DNA from: Algoriphagus marincola HL-49
GTDB taxonomy: Bacteria; Bacteroidota; Bacteroidia; Cytophagales; Cyclobacteriaceae
Assembly: GCA_001314815.1 (NCBI GenBank)
Contig: LJXT01000030.1
Span: 1-32,855 of the forward strand
Direction of reading: 5' to 3'
DNA: 32,855 nt
The notes under the pieces were generated by a model, which was not told where the DNA came from, searched no databases, and worked only from the letters and a program-made list of their open reading frames with translations. Position 1 is the first letter of the stretch; every line of letters starts with the position of its first letter. The translations under genes and the position numbers were made by a program. Positions 23,182-32,366 of this stretch are shown here, one piece after another.

Positions 23182-23908
23182 GACCCATGAACAACAGCCT
23201 TTTAATCCAAAGCGTTTATTCTTCTTCAAAGATTTTTTGGATCTGATTTTTCCGCAAAATTGTGTGTCTTGCGGAAGGAACCTTTTTGATTGGGAATTGA
23301 GTCTTTGTGGTATTTGTAAAAACAAACTACCTATTTCAAGTTACCACCTTCGACCGACAGATAATGACTTAACACAAAAACTTCAAGGTCTTTGTCCCGT
23401 CTCGCGTTGTATCTCTTTCCTGAAGTTTTCCCGAAAGGGCATGAGCCAAAAGCTTCTACATACGCTCAAATACCGAAATAAGCCAGAATTGGGCTGGGTT
23501 TTGGGAAATCTTTTTGGTAAAATTTTGATTGAAACCGACTTCGCCGCTTCTTGGGATGCAATCGTGCCTGTTCCCTTGCATCCTCAGAAACTCAAGCGGA
23601 GAGGATATAATCAAAGTGAAGAGTTTGCGAAAGGAATCGCGGAAGTTTTGGATATTTCTGTTGAAAATTGTCTGGAAAGACGCAAATGGACAGAAACGCA
23701 AACCAATAAGTCGAGAATAGAACGAATCGAGAATGTTTCTGGAGTATTTGAGATAAAAAATACCGCTCAGATACTAGGCAAAAACCTCCTTTTGGTAGAT
23801 GACGTGATTACCACAGGCGCCACACTTGCCGCTTCTGCAACTATTTTGTGGGAGAATGGAGCAAAAACAGTAGATTTGGCTACCATCGCTGCAGGCGGAG
23901 GGTACTGA
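23180..23908 (+). CDS. comF: ComF family phosphoribosyltransferase-like protein
   Basis: The 242-aa protein has an N-terminal zinc finger (Cys28-x2-Cys31, Cys43-x2-Cys46) and a PRTase domain with the PRPP-binding motif LLLVDDVITTGATLAA (203-218). PVPLHPQKLKRRGYNQSE lies in the middle, a diagnostic ComF/GntX segment. ComF is needed for DNA uptake in naturally competent bacteria; in others it is linked to replication-fork or DNA handling. The length and domain order are standard. It opens a plus-strand run of closely spaced genes. The start codon overlaps a 16-bp palindrome. Confidence 0.92.
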   Translation: MTHEQQPFNPKRLFFFKDFLDLIFPQNCVSCGRNLFDWELSLCGICKNKLPISSYHLRPTDNDLTQKLQGLCPVSRCISFLKFSRKGMSQKLLHTLKYRNKPELGWVLGNLFGKILIETDFAASWDAIVPVPLHPQKLKRRGYNQSEEFAKGIAEVLDISVENCLERRKWTETQTNKSRIERIENVSGVFEIKNTAQILGKNLLLVDDVITTGATLAASATILWENGAKTVDLATIAAGGGY

Positions 23909-23911
23909 AAA

Positions 23912-24436
23912 ATGATAGACATCGAATCACTCAAATATCCCATTGGCAGGTTTTCTATTCCTAAAAAGCCGGATTTGGAAACGGCTATTTCAGAAATCAC
24001 CCAATTCCCAGAATTGATTGAAGCTGCGACTGCCAAACTTTCAAAGCTCCAGTTGGATAGCCCTTACCGACCGGGCGGATGGTCCGTGAGGCAAGTGGTG
24101 CACCATTTGGCTGACAGCCATATGAATGCTTTTATCCGCTTTAAACTCACTTTGACAGAGGACACACCTACCATCAAACCATATTTGGAAGCGTCATGGG
24201 CAAATTTGGCAGATAGCTATCTTGATATTGAATCATCCATCATTTTGCTCAAACAAATCCATTTTAAATGGGCTGTTTTGCTTGAAAGCATGAGTGCTGA
24301 GGATTTTGATCGCTGCTATTTCCATCCCGAATCCCAAAAAAAGGTTCTTCTATTGGAAGCTACTCATCTTTATGCTTGGCATGGATTGCATCATTTAGCT
24401 CAAATTCAGCATTTGGCCCTTCGAGAAAACTGGTAA
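23912..24436 (+). CDS. DinB-fold protein, YfiT/bacillithiol transferase type
   Basis: This 174-aa protein resembles B. subtilis YfiT (BstA), a metal-dependent four-helix thiol S-transferase. The family signature YRPGGWSVRQVVHHLADSHM (52-71) provides the first His ligand (His64 or His65), and WHGLHHLAQI gives His157-x3-His161. It may conjugate bacillithiol or another thiol to toxic compounds or hydrolyse conjugates; the substrate is uncertain. It starts three bases after the comF stop and is 12 bases from the next gene, so it is co-transcribed. Confidence 0.87.
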   Translation: MIDIESLKYPIGRFSIPKKPDLETAISEITQFPELIEAATAKLSKLQLDSPYRPGGWSVRQVVHHLADSHMNAFIRFKLTLTEDTPTIKPYLEASWANLADSYLDIESSIILLKQIHFKWAVLLESMSAEDFDRCYFHPESQKKVLLLEATHLYAWHGLHHLAQIQHLALRENW

Positions 24437-24448
24437 AATTTAAAAATT

Positions 24449-25207
24449 ATGTACGTTTCCCTTGAAAATCAAAGAATCCTTGTCACTGGAGCTTCGCGCG
24501 GTATAGGTCGTGCTATCGCAAAACAACTTTCTGACTCAGGTGCAGAAGTGATTATTCATTTTAATTCCAATAGAAAAGAAGCAGAAAGTTTACAGGCTGA
24601 ATTGAAAAACTCTTCTCATTTGGAGCCTTGTGATTTAGCAGATACCAATCAGGTAATGGGTTTTATTTCCAAATTGGTAGAAAAATATGGCCCAATTTCC
24701 GCTCTGGTCAATAATGCTGGGATATCCCCTTCGGCACCCGATTCTTTGGAGACGGATGAATGGCTGAAAGTTTGGGAAAAAACCATGGCAGTCAACGCCA
24801 CTGCAGTAGGCATTTTGTGTAAGGAATTTATCGATCAGGCAAAAAGTCAGCAAAATGGTCGAATCGTGATGATTTCATCCCGGGCGGCTTTTCGGGGCGA
24901 TACCACGGATTACCTGGCTTATGCAGCTTCCAAAGGGGCTTTGGTCAGTTTGATGCGATCCATCGCGAGGCATTATGGTAAGCAGGGCATCAAGGCCTTC
25001 TTGATAGCTCCGGGCTTCACCAAAACAGACATGGCTAATGAGATTTTATCAGTCTATGGAGAAGACTTTGCTCTAAGAGACATTGCGCTTAAAGAACTCG
25101 CTAGGCCGGAAGATATGGCGCCGATGGTGACTTTGCTTTGCTCAGGTCTTGCAGATCATGCGACAGGTACGTCAATAGACATCAATTCGGGCTCATACGT
25201 GAGATAG
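24449..25207 (+). CDS. Short-chain dehydrogenase/reductase (SDR, FabG-like)
   Basis: This 252-aa NAD(P)-dependent reductase has the cofactor loop TGASRGIG (13-20), the NNAG motif, the catalytic Ser in MISSRAAF and the pair Tyr158-x3-Lys162. The IAPGFTKTDM segment is typical of FabG-like SDRs. The substrate cannot be predicted; a role in fatty-acid or secondary-metabolite reduction is possible. It lies in the plus-strand run between the YfiT-type gene and the PLP decarboxylase, whose start is only 7 bp downstream, which suggests coupled translation. Confidence 0.9.
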   Translation: MYVSLENQRILVTGASRGIGRAIAKQLSDSGAEVIIHFNSNRKEAESLQAELKNSSHLEPCDLADTNQVMGFISKLVEKYGPISALVNNAGISPSAPDSLETDEWLKVWEKTMAVNATAVGILCKEFIDQAKSQQNGRIVMISSRAAFRGDTTDYLAYAASKGALVSLMRSIARHYGKQGIKAFLIAPGFTKTDMANEILSVYGEDFALRDIALKELARPEDMAPMVTLLCSGLADHATGTSIDINSGSYVR

Positions 25208-25214
25208 ATTGAAA

Positions 25215-26639
25215 ATGGATAAAAAAGAATTTAGAAAATATGCCCATCAATTGGTGGATTGGATGGCCGACTATCTGGAAGAAAAGGAAAAATATCCGGT
25301 GACTCCTTCGGTCAAGCCCAGAGAAATTTATGATCAATTGCCTTCAACAGCCCCTGAACAGGGAGAAGCATTTGAAAAGATTTTTCAGGATTTTCAGGAA
25401 ATCATTTTGCCTGGCATGACTCATTGGCAGCATCCGGCTTTTTTTGGATATTTCCCCGCAAATAATTCTGAGCCCTCTATTTTGGCAGAAATGCTTATGT
25501 CCACTTTGGGTGCACAATGCATGTCTTGGCTCACTTCTCCCGCCGCTACAGAGCTCGAGGAGCGCGTCTGTGATTGGCTTCGGGATGCAAAAGGAATTGA
25601 TCCAACATGGAAGGGAGTCATTCACGATACCGCAAGTACGGCCACTTTGAGCGCGATTTTGACTGCTCGAGAGCGAAAGTCTAATTGGGAAATCAATAAA
25701 AAGGGTTTTTCAGGTAAAGAACATTACCGAATCTATTCTTCCTCCCACGTGCATTCATCTATTGACAAGGCGATTAGAATTGCAGGTCTGGGTGTAGAAA
25801 ACCTCATCAAGGTCGAAGTAGATGAGGAGTATGCGATGATTCCTCAGGCCTTGGAAGCAGCCATCCAAAGGGATATTGATGCTGGAAAAACCCCTCTTTG
25901 TGTAGTCTCTGCCCTGGGCACAACTTCCAGCACAGCGGTAGACCTGATCGGTAAAATCACCGAAATCACCCAAAAATTTGGCATTTGGCATCACATTGAC
26001 GCGGCTTTTGCCGGTACAGCCATGCTTTTGCCCGAGTTTCAAAGTCTCATCAAAGGACATGAAGGCGCGGATTCTTATGTTTTCAACCCTCATAAGTGGA
26101 TGTTTACTAATTTTGACTGTACGGTTTTATTTTTAAAGGATTCCAAGGACCTCGTTCAAACTTTTTCGCTCACGCCAGAATACCTAAAGACCGAATTGGA
26201 CAAGGAAGTCAACAATTACCGCGATTGGGGAATTCAGCTGGGTCGGAGGTTTCGTGCTCTGAAGCTATGGTTTGTTATTCGAAGTTATGGGCTACATGGA
26301 ATTCGAGAAAAGCTGCGTCATCACCTGAAGCTTACCCAAAAAGCAGTGCAGTGGATCGAACAGACGGATGGCTTGGAAATTTTAGCTCCTGTAAAGTTCA
26401 ATACCATTTGTTTTCGACAAAAACTGCTTTCCCTTGATCAAAATGCAGAAAATCAGTTTAATGAAAAATGGATGGCAACTGTAAATGAAACCGGGAAGGC
26501 GTTTTTTTCCCATACCAAATTAAATGGGAAATATGTAATCCGCTGGGTTATCGGGCAGACCGACGTCACGGAGAAACATATCCAATCAGCTTGGGTTTTA
26601 TTACTTGAAACACGCCAAAAGCTACTTCAAGAAATCTAA
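25215..26639 (+). CDS. Group II PLP-dependent amino acid decarboxylase (aromatic-amino-acid type)
   Basis: This 474-aa enzyme belongs to the aromatic-L-amino-acid/tyrosine/tryptophan decarboxylase family (AAT-fold). Landmarks are MTHWQHPAFFGYFPA near the N terminus, SWLTSPAATELE, SSSHVHSSIDKA, HHIDAAFAGTA, and the PLP lysine Lys294 in FNPHKWMFTNFD. The C-terminal RFRALKLWFVIRSYG is also typical. It would release CO2 from an aromatic amino acid to give an amine such as tyramine or tryptamine; the exact substrate is inference. The start is taken as ATG at 25215; an in-frame TTG at 25209 is less likely. It follows the SDR gene by 7 bp. Confidence 0.9.
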   Translation: MDKKEFRKYAHQLVDWMADYLEEKEKYPVTPSVKPREIYDQLPSTAPEQGEAFEKIFQDFQEIILPGMTHWQHPAFFGYFPANNSEPSILAEMLMSTLGAQCMSWLTSPAATELEERVCDWLRDAKGIDPTWKGVIHDTASTATLSAILTARERKSNWEINKKGFSGKEHYRIYSSSHVHSSIDKAIRIAGLGVENLIKVEVDEEYAMIPQALEAAIQRDIDAGKTPLCVVSALGTTSSTAVDLIGKITEITQKFGIWHHIDAAFAGTAMLLPEFQSLIKGHEGADSYVFNPHKWMFTNFDCTVLFLKDSKDLVQTFSLTPEYLKTELDKEVNNYRDWGIQLGRRFRALKLWFVIRSYGLHGIREKLRHHLKLTQKAVQWIEQTDGLEILAPVKFNTICFRQKLLSLDQNAENQFNEKWMATVNETGKAFFSHTKLNGKYVIRWVIGQTDVTEKHIQSAWVLLLETRQKLLQEI

Positions 26640-26642
26640 ACC

Positions 26643-27221
26643 ATGCCATCCAAAGACCCCATTCTTACTCCGGAGCTTCTAAAAATCATCAAAATCTTCG
26701 GCTTGGCTTCTATACTATTGGTGGTGGTTTTTTCGTTTTTTGACTCTTATCGTGCTAATAACTCTGGAGAGGATAGAACCTTTCGGATGACCTCAGCTTC
26801 CCGTCTCTATTTTCTCAACCTGAAAGCAATCAATTATGTGCGCGAAAATCGAAGCGATGCGGGAATGGTCCTGTATCGGCATAATGGATTTGGCCTAGAA
26901 AGCGAAGAGGCAACCTTGATATTGGTCCTCATTTTAAACAGTCAGAAAGATGAAAGTTATCTCTATCTAGAGCCAAAGAACATAGATTGGCCCATTCGAT
27001 TGTCTTTTGAGGAAAACGGTCAAACAAGACTGTTGAATTTTGAAAATGGAAATAAGTTTGATCACCTTGAGCAGGTCACTCAGCTCCAAAAACTCTTAGA
27101 TGAGGAGGTAAAACTGTTTTTACTAGACGAAGATCAAAAAATACTACTTTGGAGCTCTGAATCTGAAAAAGAAGCTGTCAAATCTACTTTTGAAGACTAT
27201 TTTCGGATTATCGAAAATTAA
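26643..27221 (+). CDS. Hypothetical membrane-anchored protein
   Basis: The 192-aa protein has one transmembrane segment at about residues 14-30 (IIKIFGLASILLVVVFSFF) and a soluble, acidic, mixed alpha/beta remainder with no recognised motif. It starts three bases after the decarboxylase stop and ends eight bases before the thioesterase gene, so it is in the same transcript. Function unknown. Confidence 0.75.
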   Translation: MPSKDPILTPELLKIIKIFGLASILLVVVFSFFDSYRANNSGEDRTFRMTSASRLYFLNLKAINYVRENRSDAGMVLYRHNGFGLESEEATLILVLILNSQKDESYLYLEPKNIDWPIRLSFEENGQTRLLNFENGNKFDHLEQVTQLQKLLDEEVKLFLLDEDQKILLWSSESEKEAVKSTFEDYFRIIEN

Positions 27222-27229
27222 ATTAAAAT

Positions 27230-27682
27230 ATGACCTCACCACAACTTGAGTTTTTTAAATCCCAAATTGGTAAAACCCTCGACCAAACTCCCTCTGCAGC
27301 AGGTAATTGGTTGTCGGGTACATTATTGGAAATCGAACCGGGTTACGTCAAGGTATCTTATACCATCCGGCCTGACATGTGCAATCCCGCCAAAATCCTT
27401 CATGGAGGGATCGCTTCCCTGATGATGGATGATGTCATCGGGATGGCAAACTTTGTCTCCGAATCCGAAGTCCTGATGACAAGCATCAACTTGAATGTGG
27501 ATTTTTTGTCTTCAGCCAAACTTGGAGAAAAAGTTGAGGTTTCTGCCAAATTAGTTCGCTCCGGATCAAACCTAAATCATTGGGAATCCGTAATTCGAAA
27601 GGAGTCCGGTAAGGTGGTAGCTAAAGCGAGCTCAAACATGATTAAAACTCATATCAAAATTAAAGAAATCCTAAACCAATAA
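27230..27682 (+). CDS. PaaI family hotdog-fold thioesterase
   Basis: This 150-aa protein has the hotdog pattern with ILHGGIASLMMDDVIGMA (64-81), the HGG turn and Asp region that hold CoA thioester substrates in the PaaI group, and SINLNVDFLSSAKLGEKVEV following. Such enzymes hydrolyse acyl- or aryl-CoA esters. It ends the tight plus-strand run; the next frame is broken. Substrate unknown. Confidence 0.87.
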   Translation: MTSPQLEFFKSQIGKTLDQTPSAAGNWLSGTLLEIEPGYVKVSYTIRPDMCNPAKILHGGIASLMMDDVIGMANFVSESEVLMTSINLNVDFLSSAKLGEKVEVSAKLVRSGSNLNHWESVIRKESGKVVAKASSNMIKTHIKIKEILNQ

Positions 27683-27705
27683 TCTACACAATTTAATTTT
27701 ACACA

Positions 27706-28111
27706 ATGAAAAAAAACTTTTCTTATTCTCGTTTTTAGCCTTTTTTCTAGTCTAGCCTTTTCCCAAGTTACAGTTTCTTATCATCACGGATCTTTGCCTT
27801 TTATTGGGATCAATAATCAATTTGGGGAGCGATTTGTACCCGAATTTCGATTAGGCACTAATGATTTTCTGACTGATTTTGATGTAGAATTAGTTGCAAA
27901 CTTTTTACTCATGAAAAAAGAGAGTGTGGAAATTTATGGTGGGTTTGGAGGTAGAGTAGGTGACATTGATGGCCTAGTGATACCTATCGGACTGAACGCT
28001 TTTCCATTTGCTCGAAAGGATTTTGGCTTTCATTTTGAATTGGCTCCTCTGGTCGGAGATTTTGATTATTTAAGAGGAACCTTTGGAATCCGCTACCGAT
28101 TCATTGATTGA
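27706..28111 (+). pseudogene. Secreted beta-barrel-like protein, frame broken in an A8 run
   Basis: The ATG at 27706 is followed by eight A (27709-27716) and reads into a TAG after ten codons. If one A is removed the frame opens and runs to 28111, giving about 134 aa: a clean signal peptide (MKKTFLILVFSLFSSLAFSQ) and an alternating beta-strand body ending GTFGIRYRFID, an outer-membrane barrel-like end with a terminal aromatic pattern. Either the gene is switched off by slippage (phase variation), rescued by frameshifting, newly decayed, or the base count is a sequencing error. Its end overlaps the convergent RNA methyltransferase gene by 11 bp. Confidence 0.75.
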
Positions 28112-28640
28112 ATTGCCTGAGTTTGACCATCAAATCCCAAAGTGCTATTCCAAGTGAGACCGAAATATTCAAGGAGTGCTTGGTGCCAAGTTGGGGTATT
28201 TCAAGTACTTGATCACATTCTTTTAGTACTTCGTCTTCTACTCCGAAGACTTCATTTCCAAAGATCAAGGCAAATTTTCCTGCTTGATCAGGTGTAAACT
28301 CGTTTAAATAAGTCGACTGATCCACCTGCTCGAAAGCACAGATCTGATATCCTTCAGCTTTGAGTTTATGAATAGCTTGGAGCGTATTGAGGCAATATTT
28401 CCATTCTACGGAATCGGTAGCTCCGAGGGCTGTTTTCTGAATATCCCGATGGGGTGGCTTTCCGGTGATTCCGCAAAGGTAGATTTTCTCCACTCGAAAA
28501 GCATCTCCCGTACGGAATGCCGAACCCACATTATTGAGGCTTCGAATATTATCCAAGACGAGACAGATTGGTGATTTCTTCGTTTCTTTGTATTCCTCCA
28601 CTGACAGCCGATCGAGTTCTTCCATACTTAATTTCTTCAT
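28101..28640 (-). CDS. TrmH/SpoU family RNA methyltransferase
   Basis: The 179-aa protein carries the three SPOUT motifs: LDNIRSLNNVGSAFRTGDAF (motif 1), LIFGNEVFGVED (motif 2) and IPQLGTKHSLNISVSLGIAL (motif 3, trefoil knot). It should 2'-O-methylate a ribose in tRNA or rRNA; the target is unknown. The start at 28640 (MKKLSMEELDRLS) is chosen because the longer frame to 28937 runs through the mutS start on the other strand and its extra 99 residues look unrelated. The gene is short compared with full TrmH but typical of small TrmL/SpoU members in Bacteroidota. It is divergent from mutS, 78 bp apart. Confidence 0.88.
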   Translation of the reverse strand: MKKLSMEELDRLSVEEYKETKKSPICLVLDNIRSLNNVGSAFRTGDAFRVEKIYLCGITGKPPHRDIQKTALGATDSVEWKYCLNTLQAIHKLKAEGYQICAFEQVDQSTYLNEFTPDQAGKFALIFGNEVFGVEDEVLKECDQVLEIPQLGTKHSLNISVSLGIALWDLMVKLRQFNQ

Positions 28641-28718
28641 CTTTTTTGATCTACCTTGCTTATAGATTATTTTCAACTTTATTTCATTCCCCAAATTTAA
28701 CAGAATTCGCCAGCAGGT

Positions 28719-31322
28719 ATGAGTAAGTCCAAAGATGGTAAGGAAACACCCTTGATGAAGCAGTATAATGCGATCAAAGCAAAGCATCCCGGAGCCTTGC
28801 TGCTTTTTCGGGTGGGGGACTTTTATGAAACCTTTGGTGAAGATGCGATTACAGCTAGCAGGGTGCTGGATATCGTCCTGACCAAGCGTGCCAATGGGGC
28901 GGCTTCTCACATAGAGCTTGCTGGTTTCCCGCATCATTCTTTGGATAATTACCTCCCAAAGCTGGTACGGGCAGGAAATCGCGTCGCCATTTGCGATCAG
29001 CTAGAAGACCCCAAGTCCGTCAAGGGGATTGTGAAAAGAGGGGTGACCGAACTGGTAACCCCGGGTCTTTCTTACAATGACCAAGTTCTTGACACGCGGA
29101 AGAACAATTATTTGGCCTCTATTCATTTTGGAAAGGAAAAGCATGGGCTGGCTTTCTTGGATGTTTCTACCGGTGAATTTATGTGCGCTGAAGGAAGTAG
29201 CTCCTATGTGGAAAAGCTGCTCCAAAGTTTTGCCCCTTCGGAGATTATTTTTTCTAAAACGGCAAGAAATCAAGCTTCTGATCTTTTCAAAAATGATTTT
29301 ATCACCTTTCACTGCGAAGACTGGGTGTTTCAATATGACTTTGCTTATGAAAAGCTGAAAAATCATTTTGGCACAGCTAACCTGAAAGGCTTTGGTATCG
29401 AAGAGCTTGAAATGGGAACGGTGGCCGCAGGGGCTGTTTTGCATTACCTAGAAGAAACCGAACATAAGGAAATCCAACACATCTCTGCAATTTCGAGAAT
29501 TGCGGAGGAAAAATATGTCTGGTTGGATAAGTTTACTATCCGGAATCTAGAATTGGTATTTCCGCAGCATGAGGGAGGGGTGCCCTTGATTCAGGTTTTG
29601 GATCAGACAGTCACTCCGATGGGTTCACGCATGATGAAAAAGTGGATGGTTTTGCCTTTGAAAGAAAAGGCTCCCATCGAAGAGCGTCAGAATGTGGTTG
29701 ATTTTTTTGTCCAAAACCCAAGTTTGATTGAAGAGATCATCGGTCAACTCAAAATGATCGGTGACTTGGAGCGATTGATTTCCAAGGTGGTCGTTGGCAG
29801 AGCGAACCCAAGGGAAATGAATCAAATCAAACGGGCAATCAAAGCGAGCTTACCTGTAAAGGAGCTTTTGAAATCCCAGAAAAATGCCACGCTCAAACGA
29901 TTGGCAGATCAGATTTACCCTTGCGATTACCTTTTGGAAAAAATCGACAAAGAGCTTCAGGAGGACGCGCCCATGCTCATTCACCAGGGAGGAGTCATCA
30001 AGGATGGAGTGGATAATGAATTGGATGAATATCGGAGTCTAGCGACAAAGGGAAAGGATTTTCTGGTTCAAATCCAACAGCGGGAAATTCAGAATACAGG
30101 GATTACATCCCTCAAAATAGCTTTCAATAAGGTTTTTGGATATTATCTTGAAGTGACCCATGCCCACAAGGACAAAGTACCCCAGGAGTGGATCCGAAAG
30201 CAGACTCTAGTCAATGCAGAGCGGTATATCACTCCGGAACTCAAAGAGTACGAAGAAAAAATCCTCAACGCTGAGGAACGAATGATCGCTTTGGAGCAGA
30301 AGTACTTCACATTGCTGGTGGAAGAAGCTGCTCAGTTTGTCACGCAGATACAGCAGAATGCACGAGTCATCGGCACGTTGGATGCGCTGCTGTCTTTTGC
30401 ACAGGTGGCTTTGAACAATAGCTACGTCAAACCAAAAATTGCTGATACGGACACGCTGGAAATCAAAGATGGTCGACACCCTGTGATCGAGCGACAGCTT
30501 CCTCCTGGAGAGGATTACATTCCAAATGATATTTACCTCGACCACGATAGTCAGCAGATATTAATCATTACCGGTCCAAACATGGCGGGTAAATCAGCGC
30601 TGCTGCGTCAGGTAGCACTGGTGGTATTGATGGCTCAGATGGGAAGTTTTGTCCCGGCTTCTTTTGCGCGAATAGGAATCATAGACAAGGTATTTACCCG
30701 GGTGGGTGCTTCTGATAATCTGTCCAAAGGTGAGTCCACCTTTATGGTAGAAATGACAGAAACAGCGAGCATTTTGAATAATCTTTCCGGCCGTAGTTTG
30801 GTCTTGATGGACGAGATTGGAAGGGGTACTTCCACCTACGATGGGATATCCATTGCCTGGTCTATTGTCGAGTACTTGCATGATCATCCGACTTTTAAGG
30901 CAAAGACATTGTTTGCGACGCATTATCATGAACTCAATCAACTAACCGAAGACTTTCCAAGAATAAAAAACTTCAACGTGTCGGTGAAAGAAGTAGGAAA
31001 TAAAGTGATCTTTATGCGGAAATTGAAGCCAGGAGGAAGCGAGCATAGCTTTGGTATCCATGTCGCTCAAATGGCAGGGATGCCCAACCCGATTGTCCTT
31101 CGAGCTTCTGAGATTATGGGTCATTTGGAAAAAGACAAAGCGCTTCAGAAAGGCAAGGAAAATCTTAAATCAGTTCCGAAAAACAACTATCAACTCAATC
31201 TTTTTGAAATGGACCCTAAGTTCAAGGAAGCAAAGGAACTCTTGGACCAAGTGGATATTAATTCCATTTCCCCAATAGAAGCTTTACTCAAACTCCATGA
31301 GGTCAAGAAAAAACTCGATTGA
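28719..31322 (+). CDS. mutS: DNA mismatch repair protein MutS
   Basis: This 867-aa protein recognises mismatches and starts repair. The mismatch-reading GDFYETF holds Phe35 and Glu37. The C-terminal ABC-type ATPase has Walker A GPNMAGKS (about 619) and Walker B LVLMDEIGRGTSTYDG (about 694), with the signature STFMVEM between them and the THYHEL motif after. Length is normal for MutS1. It stands alone on the plus strand, between the divergent RNA methyltransferase and the PAS-LuxR gene. Loss of its function would raise slippage at runs such as the A8 tract upstream, though nothing here looks broken. Confidence 0.96.
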   Translation: MSKSKDGKETPLMKQYNAIKAKHPGALLLFRVGDFYETFGEDAITASRVLDIVLTKRANGAASHIELAGFPHHSLDNYLPKLVRAGNRVAICDQLEDPKSVKGIVKRGVTELVTPGLSYNDQVLDTRKNNYLASIHFGKEKHGLAFLDVSTGEFMCAEGSSSYVEKLLQSFAPSEIIFSKTARNQASDLFKNDFITFHCEDWVFQYDFAYEKLKNHFGTANLKGFGIEELEMGTVAAGAVLHYLEETEHKEIQHISAISRIAEEKYVWLDKFTIRNLELVFPQHEGGVPLIQVLDQTVTPMGSRMMKKWMVLPLKEKAPIEERQNVVDFFVQNPSLIEEIIGQLKMIGDLERLISKVVVGRANPREMNQIKRAIKASLPVKELLKSQKNATLKRLADQIYPCDYLLEKIDKELQEDAPMLIHQGGVIKDGVDNELDEYRSLATKGKDFLVQIQQREIQNTGITSLKIAFNKVFGYYLEVTHAHKDKVPQEWIRKQTLVNAERYITPELKEYEEKILNAEERMIALEQKYFTLLVEEAAQFVTQIQQNARVIGTLDALLSFAQVALNNSYVKPKIADTDTLEIKDGRHPVIERQLPPGEDYIPNDIYLDHDSQQILIITGPNMAGKSALLRQVALVVLMAQMGSFVPASFARIGIIDKVFTRVGASDNLSKGESTFMVEMTETASILNNLSGRSLVLMDEIGRGTSTYDGISIAWSIVEYLHDHPTFKAKTLFATHYHELNQLTEDFPRIKNFNVSVKEVGNKVIFMRKLKPGGSEHSFGIHVAQMAGMPNPIVLRASEIMGHLEKDKALQKGKENLKSVPKNNYQLNLFEMDPKFKEAKELLDQVDINSISPIEALLKLHEVKKKLD

Positions 31323-31361
31323 TTTTTAATTGTTATTATTACATTAATTAAGCCGATTCAT

Positions 31362-32168
31362 ATGAAAAGTATGGATAAAGTATTTCTAAAAGACCTTAAG
31401 AAACAGGATCAGTATACCAAATTTTTTCAGAACTGGGCTGAGCAGGAGTTTAAAGCCCACCCGAATGAAAAAAGGTTGATGGAAGAGCTTGAAGCGTTGA
31501 GTAAAAATATTGGGATCCGAGAAGGTTTGGTTATTGCTTGTTTTGATTATCGAAATCTAAATCTTGCTTTTTTCACGGGGGAAGTAGAAAGGCTTACAGG
31601 TTATCCTGAATCCATTTTTCGTAAGAAAGGTATGGAAGTATCCTTTACCATGCTTCATCCGGAAGACAGGGAAGAGATGTTTAAATTCCAGAAGATCGTA
31701 TTTGACCAATTCCATCAATTGTCTTTAGCAGAAAGGCACACCTTTGAGTTTTCTTACACCACCAGATGGGTACACCGCACCACTAGGGAGATAAAGTGGG
31801 TTATGGCGAAAGTTCGGCCTTATTTCATAGATAAGGCTGGTAACTTTGCGATGGATCTTCATATCATCTTTGAGCTTCATACCCCGCCCAAGGTGAATAA
31901 TTATGACTGGACTTATTCTTATACACAGGATGATGGCACCCGAGTATTGGTGACAAAAAGTGCTCCCGAGAAAAAGAAAATTAAGCTTAGCAATAAGGAA
32001 AAGGAGGTTGTGCAATTTATTTTGGATGGGCTTTCTTCTAAGCTTATCGCCGATAAATTGAATATTTCAGTCAATACTGTAGCGACCCACCGGAAGAACA
32101 TCCTTAGAAAGCTAGGGGCAAAAAACGTCGGTGAAATGCTCAAAATTATTGGGTCCTACGAGTTTTAA
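31362..32168 (+). CDS. PAS-domain LuxR-type transcriptional regulator
   Basis: The 268-aa protein has an N-terminal helical part, a PAS fold (about 60-175; FFTGEVERLTGYPESIF and HPEDREEMFKF) and a C-terminal LuxR helix-turn-helix with LSNKEKEVVQFILDGLSSKL and SVNTVATHRKNILRKLGAKN (about 205-262). No receiver phosphorylation site is present, so it probably senses a ligand or redox state directly. Target genes are unknown. A second ATG at 31371 is a possible start; the first one is used here. It starts 39 bp after mutS. Confidence 0.88.
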   Translation: MKSMDKVFLKDLKKQDQYTKFFQNWAEQEFKAHPNEKRLMEELEALSKNIGIREGLVIACFDYRNLNLAFFTGEVERLTGYPESIFRKKGMEVSFTMLHPEDREEMFKFQKIVFDQFHQLSLAERHTFEFSYTTRWVHRTTREIKWVMAKVRPYFIDKAGNFAMDLHIIFELHTPPKVNNYDWTYSYTQDDGTRVLVTKSAPEKKKIKLSNKEKEVVQFILDGLSSKLIADKLNISVNTVATHRKNILRKLGAKNVGEMLKIIGSYEF

Positions 32169-32221
32169 GGAATCGGAGATTGAATTTTTCGATTTTTCAA
32201 AAAAATTTCCACTCTTGAATA

Positions 32222-32251
32222 TTGCAAAAATCGTAAGTAGGCGTACCTTTG
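32222..32251 (+). promoter_or_regulatory. Promoter of the tRNA-Gly/tRNA-Leu region
   Basis: TTG at 32222-32224, a 19-bp spacer, then TACCTTTG at 32244-32251. This fits the Bacteroidota -33/-7 promoter (TTG-N19-TAnnTTTG) exactly. It lies 40 bp upstream of tRNA-Gly. Confidence 0.8.
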
Positions 32252-32291
32252 CATCCACAATCAGCTAATCGAACGGATTAGCATTCAAAAA

Positions 32292-32364
<73 letters not shown>

Positions 32365-32366
32365 CA

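Noticed and set aside
28641-28937. 99-residue N-terminal extension of the TrmH-type protein
   Set aside because: It would overlap the mutS start on the opposite strand and shows no SPOUT or substrate-binding features.
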